DNA of 64,000 bases from Bartonella vinsonii subsp. vinsonii (lineage in GTDB: Bacteria; Pseudomonadota; Alphaproteobacteria; Rhizobiales; Rhizobiaceae), in contig NZ_CADEAJ010000002.1 of NCBI RefSeq assembly GCF_902825235.1, forward strand, positions 155,738 to 219,737. The letters are read 5' to 3'. The notes under the pieces are model-generated. The model saw only the letters and a program-made list of their open reading frames with translations. It ran no database searches and had not been told where the DNA came from. A program made the position numbers and the translations under genes. Below, piece by piece: positions 1 to 8,759 of the stretch. The number at the start of each line of letters is the position of its first letter. The stretch's first letter is position 1.

Positions 1-1136
1 TCGCAATCATTAGTCCTATTTTGCCTGAATATTTTGCTCAGTTGACGGGGAAGAATATTAACGAAGCTTCTGTAAAAGGGGGAGGATTATTTGTAGCTTA
101 TTCAGCAATGCAATTTTTATTTGCTCCGGTCATTGGCAATCTCTCTGATCGTTATGGCCGCCGTCCTATTTTGCTTATTTCTATTATCAGTTTTGCTCTT
201 TATAATCTAATATGTGCTATAGCGTGGAGCTATTCTATGTTGTTTATTGGGCGCCTTTTGTCAGGGATGAGTAGTGCTAGTTTTGCAATTTGTACGGCTT
301 ATCTTGCCGATATCTCTGATCAGAGGACTCGTACGCGCAATTTTGGTCTGTTAGGAATTGCATCTGGGTTGGGATTTATTTTAGGCTCATTCATTGGAGG
401 CTTTTTAGGGCAATTTGGTCCGCGTATTCCGTTTTATTTTGCTGCTGGTTTTTCACTCATGAATTTTATTTTTGCGTGGATTATGCTTCCAGAAACGCTT
501 CCTATGTGGAATAGACGCTCTTTTGATATTAAACGTGCCAATCCTTTAGGTGCTCTTTTACAGCTTAGACAATATCCAAAAGTTCTCTGGATGTTATTAG
601 TCTTTTTTCTTTATTGGCTTGCGGAATCTATATGGCCGAGCATTTGGCCATTTGTTGCTAAAGAACGCTACGATTGGGGCACGTTGTCTATTGGATTGTC
701 TTATAGTGTTTTTGGCATAGGACAGATTATTGTGGTAGCGCTTATTCTGCCTTATTTTTCTAAACGATGGAGCAATTGGCGTATTGTCATGTTGGGTCTT
801 CTGTTTGCATTGGCTGCTATGTTTGGTTACACATTTGCGACCCAAGGCTGGATGGTTTATGCAGTTTTTTCATGTACTATGCTTGAGTATCTTGTTCATG
901 CACCTATGCGCGCTATTGTTTCAGAACAGGTCCCAGCGAATGCACAAGGAGAATTGCAGGGAGCGATGACATCTGTTGTTTCATTGAGCTTAATATTCGG
1001 TCCTATTTTTTATATGCTTCTCTTCGAATATTTTACCCATGAAGGCGCGATGTTTTATTTTTCTGGTGCTCCTTTTGTGGGGAGCTTTTGTGTGCTTGTC
1101 GTGACGACGATAGTTTTTGCTTTACGGGTACGCTAA
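1..1136 (+). CDS. MFS drug exporter, TetA-like (5' end outside window)
   Basis: Inner-membrane proton-coupled efflux transporter of the major facilitator superfamily, DHA1/TetA-like. The reading frame is open from base 3, so the gene begins upstream and its first residues are missing. An internal TTG at 21 could be mistaken for a start. The conserved loop 2-3 motif A is visible (GNLSDRYGRRP), followed by hydrophobic helices and a central cytoplasmic loop near WNRRSFDIKR; about ten to eleven membrane segments remain in the visible 377 residues. The family exports tetracycline or other small hydrophobic drugs; the real substrate cannot be told from sequence. It converges on carA across about 135 bases with no obvious strong terminator. 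Confidence 0.85.
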   Translation, partial: AIISPILPEYFAQLTGKNINEASVKGGGLFVAYSAMQFLFAPVIGNLSDRYGRRPILLISIISFALYNLICAIAWSYSMLFIGRLLSGMSSASFAICTAYLADISDQRTRTRNFGLLGIASGLGFILGSFIGGFLGQFGPRIPFYFAAGFSLMNFIFAWIMLPETLPMWNRRSFDIKRANPLGALLQLRQYPKVLWMLLVFFLYWLAESIWPSIWPFVAKERYDWGTLSIGLSYSVFGIGQIIVVALILPYFSKRWSNWRIVMLGLLFALAAMFGYTFATQGWMVYAVFSCTMLEYLVHAPMRAIVSEQVPANAQGELQGAMTSVVSLSLIFGPIFYMLLFEYFTHEGAMFYFSGAPFVGSFCVLVVTTIVFALRVR

Positions 1137-1272
1137 TTTTTGCGTTTCTGATTAATAAGAATATTTTCTCAGGATCTATAAAATACAATTTACGCTTTCT
1201 GAAAAAGAGTGGATTTTTGTGCGGTAAAAGCGTGCGATTTAAGAGAGAAAATCTAAAAGAAAAGCACTTTAA

Positions 1273-2469
1273 TTAAGCTATTTTTTTATAATCCATAATA
1301 AGATCACAGAAATGTTGAAAGAGGTAGTGGCTATCTTGTGGTCCAGGGGAAGCTTCGGGGTGATGTTGAACAGAAAAGACTGGTTTTCCAATAATTCGAA
1401 TTCCACAGTTTGAACCATCAAAGAGGGAAATATGTGTTTCTTGGACATGCTGTGGTAAAGAGGTAGCGTCTACGGCAAAACCATGGTTCATTGATACAAT
1501 CTCAACTTTTCCGGTGTTAAGGTCTTGAACAGGATGATTAGCGCCATGATGTCCTTGGTGCATTTTTATGGTTTTTGCACCCAGTGTGAGAGCTAAAAGT
1601 TGATGACCAAGGCATATACCGAAAAGTGGCAAATTATGATCAATCAATGTTTTAATAGTTGGAACGGCATATTGCGCTGTTGCTGCTGGATCACCTGGAC
1701 CGTTAGAAAGAAAAATACCATCAGGGTTCATTGCTAAAATTTCTTCTGCACCTGTATGTGCAGGCACGATAGTAATGCGCGCATTTTGTGTAGCCATCAG
1801 ACGAAGAATATTACGCTTAATACCATAGTCGATTGCAATGATATGAAGATTGTGCACACTGTTTGTATGATATCCTTTATTCCATACCCATGGCTTTTCA
1901 TTCCATTGCCCTAATGCTTTAGAGGTGACTTCTTTCGCAAGGTCAAGATTGATAAGACCCGGCCATTTTTGTGCACGCTTCTGTAGAGAAGGGATATCAA
2001 AACGCCCATGAGGATCATGTGTAATGATAGCATTTTGTGCACCTTTTTCTCGAATAAGAATGGTGAGTGCGCGTGTATCAATACCGCAAAGTGCGATAAT
2101 TTTACGTACTTTGAGCCATTGATGTAGGTTTTCATTTGCACGATAGTTGGAGGGACGTGTAATGTCTGCTTTGAAAAGAGCTCCGACGGCACCATGACAG
2201 TCGAGGGGAGTGAGGTCTTCAATATCTTCACTATTTGTCCCTACATTTCCTATGTGAGGAAAAGTAAAATTAACAATTTGTTGTGTATATGATGGATCTG
2301 TAAGAATTTCCTCATAGCCTGTTATGGCGGTGTTGAAACACACTTCACCTTCAGCAATGCCTGTAGCACCCACTCCTTTACCTTCAATAACTGTTCCATC
2401 AGCTAATACTAAGAGAGCTGTAGGTTTTTTTACACTCCAAGGATCGCGAGATGGGGTAGTTTGTGTCAT
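1273..2469 (-). CDS. carA: Carbamoyl-phosphate synthase small subunit (glutaminase)
   Basis: Cytoplasmic glutamine amidotransferase subunit that releases ammonia from glutamine for CarB, feeding arginine and pyrimidine synthesis. The N-terminal CPSase small-chain domain (about residues 17-150) is followed by a class I glutamine amidotransferase domain. Cys286 in GICLGHQ is the nucleophile, and His370 with Glu372 in HHPEAS complete the triad. The frame is open further upstream to 2514, but ATG at 2469 (MTQTTPSRDPW) gives the usual family length of about 398 residues; ATG at 2478 is a possible alternative. No carB is in the window, so the two subunits are not adjacent. Identity is secure. Confidence 0.96.
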   Translation of the reverse strand: MTQTTPSRDPWSVKKPTALLVLADGTVIEGKGVGATGIAEGEVCFNTAITGYEEILTDPSYTQQIVNFTFPHIGNVGTNSEDIEDLTPLDCHGAVGALFKADITRPSNYRANENLHQWLKVRKIIALCGIDTRALTILIREKGAQNAIITHDPHGRFDIPSLQKRAQKWPGLINLDLAKEVTSKALGQWNEKPWVWNKGYHTNSVHNLHIIAIDYGIKRNILRLMATQNARITIVPAHTGAEEILAMNPDGIFLSNGPGDPAATAQYAVPTIKTLIDHNLPLFGICLGHQLLALTLGAKTIKMHQGHHGANHPVQDLNTGKVEIVSMNHGFAVDATSLPQHVQETHISLFDGSNCGIRIIGKPVFSVQHHPEASPGPQDSHYLFQHFCDLIMDYKKIA

Positions 2470-2514
2470 AATGTGCATCCACAATTTATTTCTGAAAGGT
2501 ATGATAACCAACAC

Positions 2515-3284
2515 CGCGCAAAAGCATAACAGCTTTTGTGTATATTGTTTACAATGTTTCGCTTGAGATAGAGAGTATAGGTATATTCTATAAGGAGGTA
2601 AAGTCCTGTTTTTGAATTTTTCTAAAATCTCGGATTAATTATTTTTTACATATTGTAAGACGTAGAAGAATTGCTGAAAAAGCAGTTTTTCTCATTGGAT
2701 AGAATGAGAAAAATTTATGTTTTCTGATCAAATTGGCGGGGCGCTTAATATTGCTTGAAGGCGCAGGATAGCGCCATTCTTGTGGCACTTTAGTTAAAAT
2801 AATAAAATAGCATAAGGAGTTTATGGGCGTTTATACGAATCTGCTTGCTTACAATTGAGAAAAACAAGAGAAAATAATAGTCTTTCACGAATTCTTTTCT
2901 TATCAGTTTGATAAAGGGGAAGGTGGGGAGTTGCTTGGTAAAGTCTTAGTGAAAGAAGAAACTGGATTCTTCAGTGATATTGGTAAGAGATTATAGTATG
3001 TTCAAGAAATGCTCTATTGAGAAAATAAATTTTTCTAAGGTTAGCAAGAGACTTTGTAAAAAATTGCAGTAAATTTTAATCGAGTGACACAGTGTTTGAA
3101 AGTATTTTATCATCAGTGTTTTTTTCACAAAGAGATAGGGGCTAATAAGCAACAGTTTTCGAAAGAATCACCACAAAAGGCGCATTTTAAAGTAAACAGA
3201 TGAGTGGTTCTTTTATTAATGAGTTCATAAAACATCTGTCATCTATTTTATGTTATACTCTTCTTTAAGATAGTCTTTTTTCAT
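2515..3284. other. Gene-free stretch between carA and ubiC
   Basis: About 770 bases with stops in all frames and no long ORF. A ribosome-site-like AGGAG precedes an ATG at 2823, but that frame closes after only 11 codons. This fits the eroded gene remnants typical of this kind of genome, but I cannot name an ancestor. The proximal part, 2515-2600, should hold the carA promoter. Confidence 0.5.
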
Positions 3285-3803
3285 TTACGTAAGATTTGTC
3301 GTGTAAAGCGGTGAAGCTGCTAAAAACAGTTCGGTTAGCAACAATGGTTTGTTTGTTAATCGCAAACGGGAACGGCGCGCCCACAGTGTATCTTGTTGGC
3401 CAATATGAATGTAATCGCGGGTTAATTTGCCACTATTAAATAGATAGTGTCCCAATGGTATAGTGCCCAAATGCATGAGTGCTTGATTATGTCCCAAGAG
3501 AGTTTCTTGCGGGATTACAGTGCGTCCAAGAAGCCAAGGTTGATTGTCTCCCATCAGTATGACTTCGCGTAACCAGTAACGTGAACTAACAGGGAGATGT
3601 TCAGCTTCTTCTTTTAGTTTATCCCGCGTAATGAAACATTCTCGTTGTGGCTCGACATGTATGCAGGTACAATATTTTTTCAATCGGAGCGTCATAGAGT
3701 TTTCTTCCATGAGCCAATCACGAACGTTCTCTGGTATTGAGGAGTCTTGATTAGATAGCCATTTGAGAGGGGGCAAGATGGAGTCTTTTGATTTAGAAGT
3801 CAT
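3285..3803 (-). CDS. ubiC: Chorismate pyruvate-lyase family protein (UbiC-like)
   Basis: Soluble enzyme that cleaves chorismate to 4-hydroxybenzoate and pyruvate, the first dedicated step of ubiquinone synthesis. The 172 residues match the family size. Recognisable UbiC elements in order are the WLM..NSMT..L region, [28 protein letters not shown], the [11 protein letters not shown] block and the C-terminal WARRSRL segment. ATG at 3803 is preceded by GGAG about five bases upstream. It stands alone between two gene-poor stretches. The family assignment rests on these motifs; activity is inferred. Confidence 0.88.
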   Translation of the reverse strand: MTSKSKDSILPPLKWLSNQDSSIPENVRDWLMEENSMTLRLKKYCTCIHVEPQRECFITRDKLKEEAEHLPVSSRYWLREVILMGDNQPWLLGRTVIPQETLLGHNQALMHLGTIPLGHYLFNSGKLTRDYIHIGQQDTLWARRSRLRLTNKPLLLTELFLAASPLYTTNLT

Positions 3804-4750
3804 TTCACTCCATATCTAAAACCATATTCCGTACGCCATGTTAGGTGATAAAAACAGATACTTTCATTATAATATAGAAATGCAAAGGCAGCAAGATTTT
3901 AAATAAAAAGATATAAAGGGAAAATGGTATGAGAACTCTTTAAAAGAGGAGATGTGAAAATTATATGATGGGTCGTATTTTCATGAGAAAAGGTAAAATA
4001 TAAAGTATTACGATTTGTCTAAAGCTTTTTCACACAATGCACTGTGGAATTTTCTTAATAGCAACAGGGGATTGGGAAAAACATTTTAGGGACTTAAAAT
4101 TCGTTTGTAATGCATATAAAAAAGAGATGCAGAATTCATTTACGTTAGAAAATCAATGAAATATTAAGAGTAAAAAGTATTTTGTTTGCTGCTTTAGAAA
4201 ATGAAGAAAAAGCCTTCAGATCCTTTGAATCTAGATTTAGAAAGTGACAGAGTTATTTATAATCCAAAAACGCTAAATGATTTAGAAAATCTTATCATTG
4301 ATAAAAAACAGAAATAAGAAAGGTGGTAAGAAAAATGGGGTGGGTGTTATCTTTAGCATCTTGCTCTTAGCAGGATTTTGAGTACAGGAAGAGTGTTGGA
4401 GCAACCAACTATTAAAGTTCTTGAACGCGAATTGTAAAAAATGAAACGAGTATAGTATTGCAATAAAATAACAGCATCATCTCTACTCATATAAATGCTT
4501 ATAGCTATTGATAGGAGGTGGTAAATCGCTAGTCTTTACCATTTCTCATTTAACGACACAATAATAGTAGTCCTCAAAATAGTGGTCCCAAGAAGACGAG
4601 ATGATGCCCAAAAAAGATGGTGATGCGAAAAGATTGCTGCTTAAGCATCTAAGCATCACCCCACCAATAGCTATAATTTAAAACTATGGTGGAAATACTT
4701 CAATTATTTATTGAGCACCAAACGATGCTTTTAGAAAAATGAACAAATAT
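3804..4750. other. Gene-free stretch, probably decayed genes
   Basis: About 950 bases without an intact gene. The only protein-like segment is on the + strand at 4201-4385: an ATG-initiated 38-codon ORF (MKKKPSDPLNLDL...) that stops at 4317. A second segment in a shifted frame reads as a basic run followed by a membrane-helix-like VIFSILLLAG. The order charged N-terminus then single helix resembles the start of a VirB10/TrbI-like or other single-pass protein, but the evidence is too thin to name it. The rest has stops in all frames. Confidence 0.4.
4201..4385 (+). pseudogene. Possible remnant of a single-pass membrane protein
   Basis: The frame from ATG 4201 runs 38 codons (MKKKPSDPLNLDLESDRV then NPKTLNDLENLIIDKK) to a stop at 4317. 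A second reading frame continues the protein-like character with KKGGKKNGVGVIFSILLLAGF, a basic stretch and membrane helix, then stops. A short cytoplasmic N-terminus followed by one helix is typical of secretion-channel proteins such as VirB10 but also of many others. No ribosome site is strong here. The ancestral function is unknown. Confidence 0.3.
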
Positions 4751-5002
4751 TTATGGGCGAATTTTTCTTCCTATCCATATAAGAATGCAGGCTCCTATAA
4801 AACCTGAAATAAGATAGCCAAGCCAACCAGCAAAACTCACGCCTAAAAGGCCAAAAACAAAACTCGCTAATGCGGCTCCAATAATTCCTAAGATAATGTT
4901 TAGAAATACCCCTGTCTGGCTTTTCATAAGATACTGTGCAGCCCAACCTGCAATACCACCGATAATAATAGCTGCAATCCAGCCAATGTTTGCGTCTTCC
5001 AT
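4751..5002 (-). CDS. GlsB/YeaQ/YmgE family small membrane protein
   Basis: An 83-residue inner-membrane protein of the transglycosylase-associated (GlsB/YeaQ/YmgE) family, often induced by envelope or acid stress. Three glycine-rich hydrophobic helices fill the chain, with the family pattern IIGGIAGWAAQYLM near the N-terminus, GVFLNIILGIIGA in the middle and a GACILIWIGRKIRP end. AGGAG lies about seven bases before ATG 5002. No partner gene is adjacent. The molecular role of the family is poorly known; the older name does not mean it is an enzyme. Confidence 0.88.
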   Translation of the reverse strand: MEDANIGWIAAIIIGGIAGWAAQYLMKSQTGVFLNIILGIIGAALASFVFGLLGVSFAGWLGYLISGFIGACILIWIGRKIRP

Positions 5003-5638
5003 TTATATTCTCCTTTGCCTGAATCTAAACTGTTAGTTCTAACTAGGGTAAGCTTTGTAGAGGTCAAGGCTCTCTTTCCCCAGAGAAAGGATACTGCTGT
5101 TGGAAACTTTATTTTTACTTCGCTGTTTTTTCAACTCATGCGAATATCTTATGTGTGCAGTATTATATCCATAAAATTACAAATACATATCACTGTCTCA
5201 ATAATACAAAAGAACATTGAAGTGTGCAACTATTTTATGTAAAAAAATATCTTTAAAAGTACTTTTATAGTATAGGCTGATAGTACAAAAAGTGTATTTA
5301 TAATTATATTTTTGATAATTATTATAACAAGCTTTGGAAAAATGAAAATGATATGCCTAAAATAATGAAAAAACGGATATCCAAAAAGTTTTTAAAAGCC
5401 TGCTAATAGGATATCAATGATGCTTGAAATGATGTTACAAAGTGGTATTGTTTAATTCTTTACAAAATCTTGTATAGATAAACATTGCCATTATTGTAAT
5501 CTGATTGATATTTCTATTTCTCATGGTGTGTTTTTTCCTTGATGTTATGAAAAGGTGCACTTTTGATAAGAGTATTTGAGTAAGACATTTGAATTTTAAA
5601 TATCATGATCGATATGGTTCGTTATCTTTTAAATATCC
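5003..5638. other. Gene-free stretch upstream of the GlsB-type gene
   Basis: About 640 AT-rich bases. The first part must contain the promoter for the 4751-5002 gene; an open frame at 5015-5242 on the + strand has no ribosome site and no protein character. I see no RNA gene or repeat here. Confidence 0.5.
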
Positions 5639-7336
5639 TCAAAGTGAAGATTTAGCCGTTTGCTGTTCAGCAGGATTGCGTAAGCGGGAACTTTGGAGAA
5701 GTCCCTGTGCTTCTAAGATTGGGTAGATCATTGAGGTTAAAAGGGAATTGATCTGTTTCAAATCGCGTACAGTATCAAGATGAAGGCTTGACGACTCTAT
5801 ATTTGTGAGATTACCTTCACGAAGGCGTTTAAAATGCTTCAAACTCATCTCTTTTTCTAAATTTCGAAGCTGATCTTTTTTCTGCACCAATAAATGTGCG
5901 GTGTGTGTATCACGTGAGACAAGAACATTAAATGCGATATGCGCATTGGCTAGAACAATAGCGTGGAAACGAAGAAGGTCATTCCATCCCTCGCTGCTAA
6001 ATTGTAATTTTTTTTGTTGTTTCTTTTTAACCAGCATAAGCATATTATGAATGATAATATCTCCTGCTTGATCCAATTTTATACAAGCACCTAAAAGTTC
6101 TTGTGTTTGAAGAGCTTCTTCATCAGACAATTTTTGTCCAGCTAACCGTGCGAGATAAAGTTTGATTGCTATATGTTTTTTATCCAATATGGTATTCAGC
6201 TGGTTGAGTTCACGGATGATGTCGGGATCAGGTTTCTCATAAAGTCCCATGATTTTTTCTAGCATAATATCCACAAGGTCACAAATATGGATGACCTCAC
6301 GCCTGACATTAGAAAGTGCTAAAGTTGGGCGTTCGAGAACGCTATCATCAAGGGCTGTTTGATCAGATAAATTAAGAGTTTTATCACTTTGTGTTTTTTT
6401 TGTATTTAGCTGAATAATTTTAGTGGTTAGTTTTAAAACCCATTTGGAGAGTGGTATTCCAGCAAGGAGAATGAAAACATTAAAAATGATATGGGCATTG
6501 ATAACTTGAGTAGAGGGATCATTACCAAACCATGTAATTGGTGGTTGAAAGGAAAGAAATAAGATAAGAACAAGAATTGAACCGGCGCCCCGCATAAGTA
6601 AATTCCCCAAGGGAACAAGGCGGGTATTAGGGGAGGTATTGCGTGTTAAAAGCGGTGCTATAAGAGAAGAACCAAAATTAACGCCAAGAACCATGATAAC
6701 ACAGAGTTGAGCATGGATGAGGTCATAGTTGGCAAAATTGATTAGCAAAATAATTCCAGCAATGGATGAATGCAAGAGATAAGTTAATGCGGCTGCCAAC
6801 AAAAAGGTAGAAACAGGATCGGTTGAAAGATAACGAATGATGCTAGGCAAAATAGCGCTATCACGTAAAGGTTTTGTCGCTTCACTTATCATTTGTAAAG
6901 ATAAAATCAAAAGGCCAATACCAATGACAATACGTCCTATTTGACGCCAGTCCCGTTTTTCAGTTGTCATGAAAATACAGGTGCCAATTAAAAGACACAG
7001 TGGCACAACGATAGTGAGGTCATAGGAGAGAATTTTAACAACGAGTGCCGATCCTAATTCTCCCCCACGCACAGCCATAAACCCTGCTAATCCAGAGACA
7101 AAACCAGATTCGACAAAAGAACCAACAAGGAGCGTTATTGCTGTAGAGCTTTGTAAAATCATTGCTGTAAAAAGTCCAAAACTTACAGCAAATAATGGTC
7201 GGGAAATAACGTGGCGCATTTTGTATTTAAGCCTGTCACCATAGGCACGTTCAACACCTGTACGTATCATGCGTGTAGCCCAAAGAAGTAAAGAAATAGC
7301 ACCTGCAAGATGAAGGAGTACCAGTGAACCATTCAT
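5639..7336 (-). CDS. Na/Pi-cotransporter family protein with PhoU-like domain
   Basis: A 565-residue inner-membrane protein of the Na+/phosphate symporter (NptA/YjbB) family. Residues 1-310 are a multi-helix Na_Pi_cotrans region, with the repeated polar QSSTAITLLVGSF motif near residue 62 and the related LLHSSIAGIILLINF near 187 that define the two inverted halves. Residues about 340-545 form a helical PhoU-like domain. In the family this moves phosphate, mainly outward in YjbB. The gene lies 70 bases downstream of the MscS-type channel on the same strand and could be co-transcribed with it. Substrate direction is inferred. Confidence 0.9.
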   Translation of the reverse strand: MNGSLVLLHLAGAISLLLWATRMIRTGVERAYGDRLKYKMRHVISRPLFAVSFGLFTAMILQSSTAITLLVGSFVESGFVSGLAGFMAVRGGELGSALVVKILSYDLTIVVPLCLLIGTCIFMTTEKRDWRQIGRIVIGIGLLILSLQMISEATKPLRDSAILPSIIRYLSTDPVSTFLLAAALTYLLHSSIAGIILLINFANYDLIHAQLCVIMVLGVNFGSSLIAPLLTRNTSPNTRLVPLGNLLMRGAGSILVLILFLSFQPPITWFGNDPSTQVINAHIIFNVFILLAGIPLSKWVLKLTTKIIQLNTKKTQSDKTLNLSDQTALDDSVLERPTLALSNVRREVIHICDLVDIMLEKIMGLYEKPDPDIIRELNQLNTILDKKHIAIKLYLARLAGQKLSDEEALQTQELLGACIKLDQAGDIIIHNMLMLVKKKQQKKLQFSSEGWNDLLRFHAIVLANAHIAFNVLVSRDTHTAHLLVQKKDQLRNLEKEMSLKHFKRLREGNLTNIESSSLHLDTVRDLKQINSLLTSMIYPILEAQGLLQSSRLRNPAEQQTAKSSL

Positions 7337-7406
7337 GATACTTTTTCTTTCTTTGTTGTTATAAATAGGGTTGATCTAAAAAATTGATGAATTGAAGTTT
7401 ATCATT

Positions 7407-8624
7407 TTACTTTTCTTTCGCTTCTAAGACATGACGAAAATCATAACCACTTGGATTTTGAAAAATTTTTAGACCAAAACTAGGAAGAATGGAATAAAGG
7501 TGGTCAAAAATATCAGCTTGAATTTGTTCATATTCTAGCCAAGCAGTTGTATTGGTAAAGCAATAGATTTCCAAGGGTAAGCCATTTGGTGTAGGGGGGA
7601 GTTGTCGTGCCATTAGGGTCATGTTTTGTTCGATGTTTAAATGCTTTTTTAGATATGCAAAAACATAAGCACGGAAAGTTCCAATATTGGTTAAACGGCG
7701 CCTATTGGCTAAGACGTCGTGATTTTTATCTAATTGTGTGTTCCATTCATTGATTTCTGGTATTTTTTGTATGAAATAGTTTTCTAATAGATTAAAGCGG
7801 GAAAGATATTTTTGTTCTTCTTCTGTATGGAAACGGATGCTTGATTGGTCAATAAAGAGGGAACGTTTAATGCGTCTTCCTCCTGCTTCTTCCATTCCAC
7901 GCCAATTCTTAAAAGGGTCAGTCACTAATTTACGGATAGGCACGGTCGTAATTGTTTTATCAAAATTTTGAACTTTAACGGTATGGAGTGCAATTTCAGT
8001 GACATCTCCATCTACATCGAGACTGGGGATTTGAATCCAATCACCGACACGTACCATATCGGTAGATGAAATTTGGATTCCTGCAATGAGAGAAAGCAGT
8101 GTATCTTGGAAAATCAGCATGAGAACAGCAGCCATTGCACCAAGACTGGATAAAAGAATAAGAGGTGATCGGTCAATTAATGTGGCTACCATGAGAATCG
8201 CAGCCACAGTAAAAAGCGCAATTTTGGCGATTTGAATGTAGCCTTTTATTGGTTTTAACCGCGCTGTTGGCTGTTGTTCATAGAGGATATTAATAACATT
8301 AAGGAGAGAAGAAATTGCGAGGACAGCAAAAAGAATAATGAAGGCATTAGCAACATTTTCTATAGTGGTGCTAAATGTATCAGGGAGTGTCGGAATAAAA
8401 TTAATACCGATTGAGAGAATAAAGGCTGCAACAATGTTTGCTATGTATCCAATGGCGTATTCAATATCAACACTGGTATTTGTAGGAAGAAAAGAAGAAA
8501 GCCGTTTTGCTCCATGAGAGAGGAGGTTTCGTGCTAAAAAATTGACTAAAAGTGCAATAATGATAAGAATAATAAGCCAAACAATAGATTCTAGCAAAGG
8601 ATATTGAATAAGAAATTTGATCAC
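7407..8624 (-). CDS. Mechanosensitive ion channel, MscS family (YbdG-like)
   Basis: A 405-residue inner-membrane channel opened by membrane tension. Four to five N-terminal helices are followed by the MscS pore and beta domain, about residues 150-280. The sequence around VRVGDWIQIPSLDVDGDVTEIALHTVKVQNFDKTI is typical of the YbdG/miniconductance branch. A soluble C-terminal domain of about 120 residues follows, also a YbdG trait. The start codon is GTG at 8624, with GAGAG upstream. It is divergent from dnaG with 135 bases between them. Confidence 0.9.
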   Translation of the reverse strand: MIKFLIQYPLLESIVWLIILIIIALLVNFLARNLLSHGAKRLSSFLPTNTSVDIEYAIGYIANIVAAFILSIGINFIPTLPDTFSTTIENVANAFIILFAVLAISSLLNVINILYEQQPTARLKPIKGYIQIAKIALFTVAAILMVATLIDRSPLILLSSLGAMAAVLMLIFQDTLLSLIAGIQISSTDMVRVGDWIQIPSLDVDGDVTEIALHTVKVQNFDKTITTVPIRKLVTDPFKNWRGMEEAGGRRIKRSLFIDQSSIRFHTEEEQKYLSRFNLLENYFIQKIPEINEWNTQLDKNHDVLANRRRLTNIGTFRAYVFAYLKKHLNIEQNMTLMARQLPPTPNGLPLEIYCFTNTTAWLEYEQIQADIFDHLYSILPSFGLKIFQNPSGYDFRHVLEAKEK

Positions 8625-8759
8625 TTTTTCACTCTCCGTTTCTGAAAAATATGTGATTGAACTTTTAATTTTTTTAAAACCGCTTAAGAGGAAGTATTAG
8701 AATTATGCTTCAAAGTCGTTAAATATGCAAAAAAGAATTTTAAAACTCTGTGAGAGATA

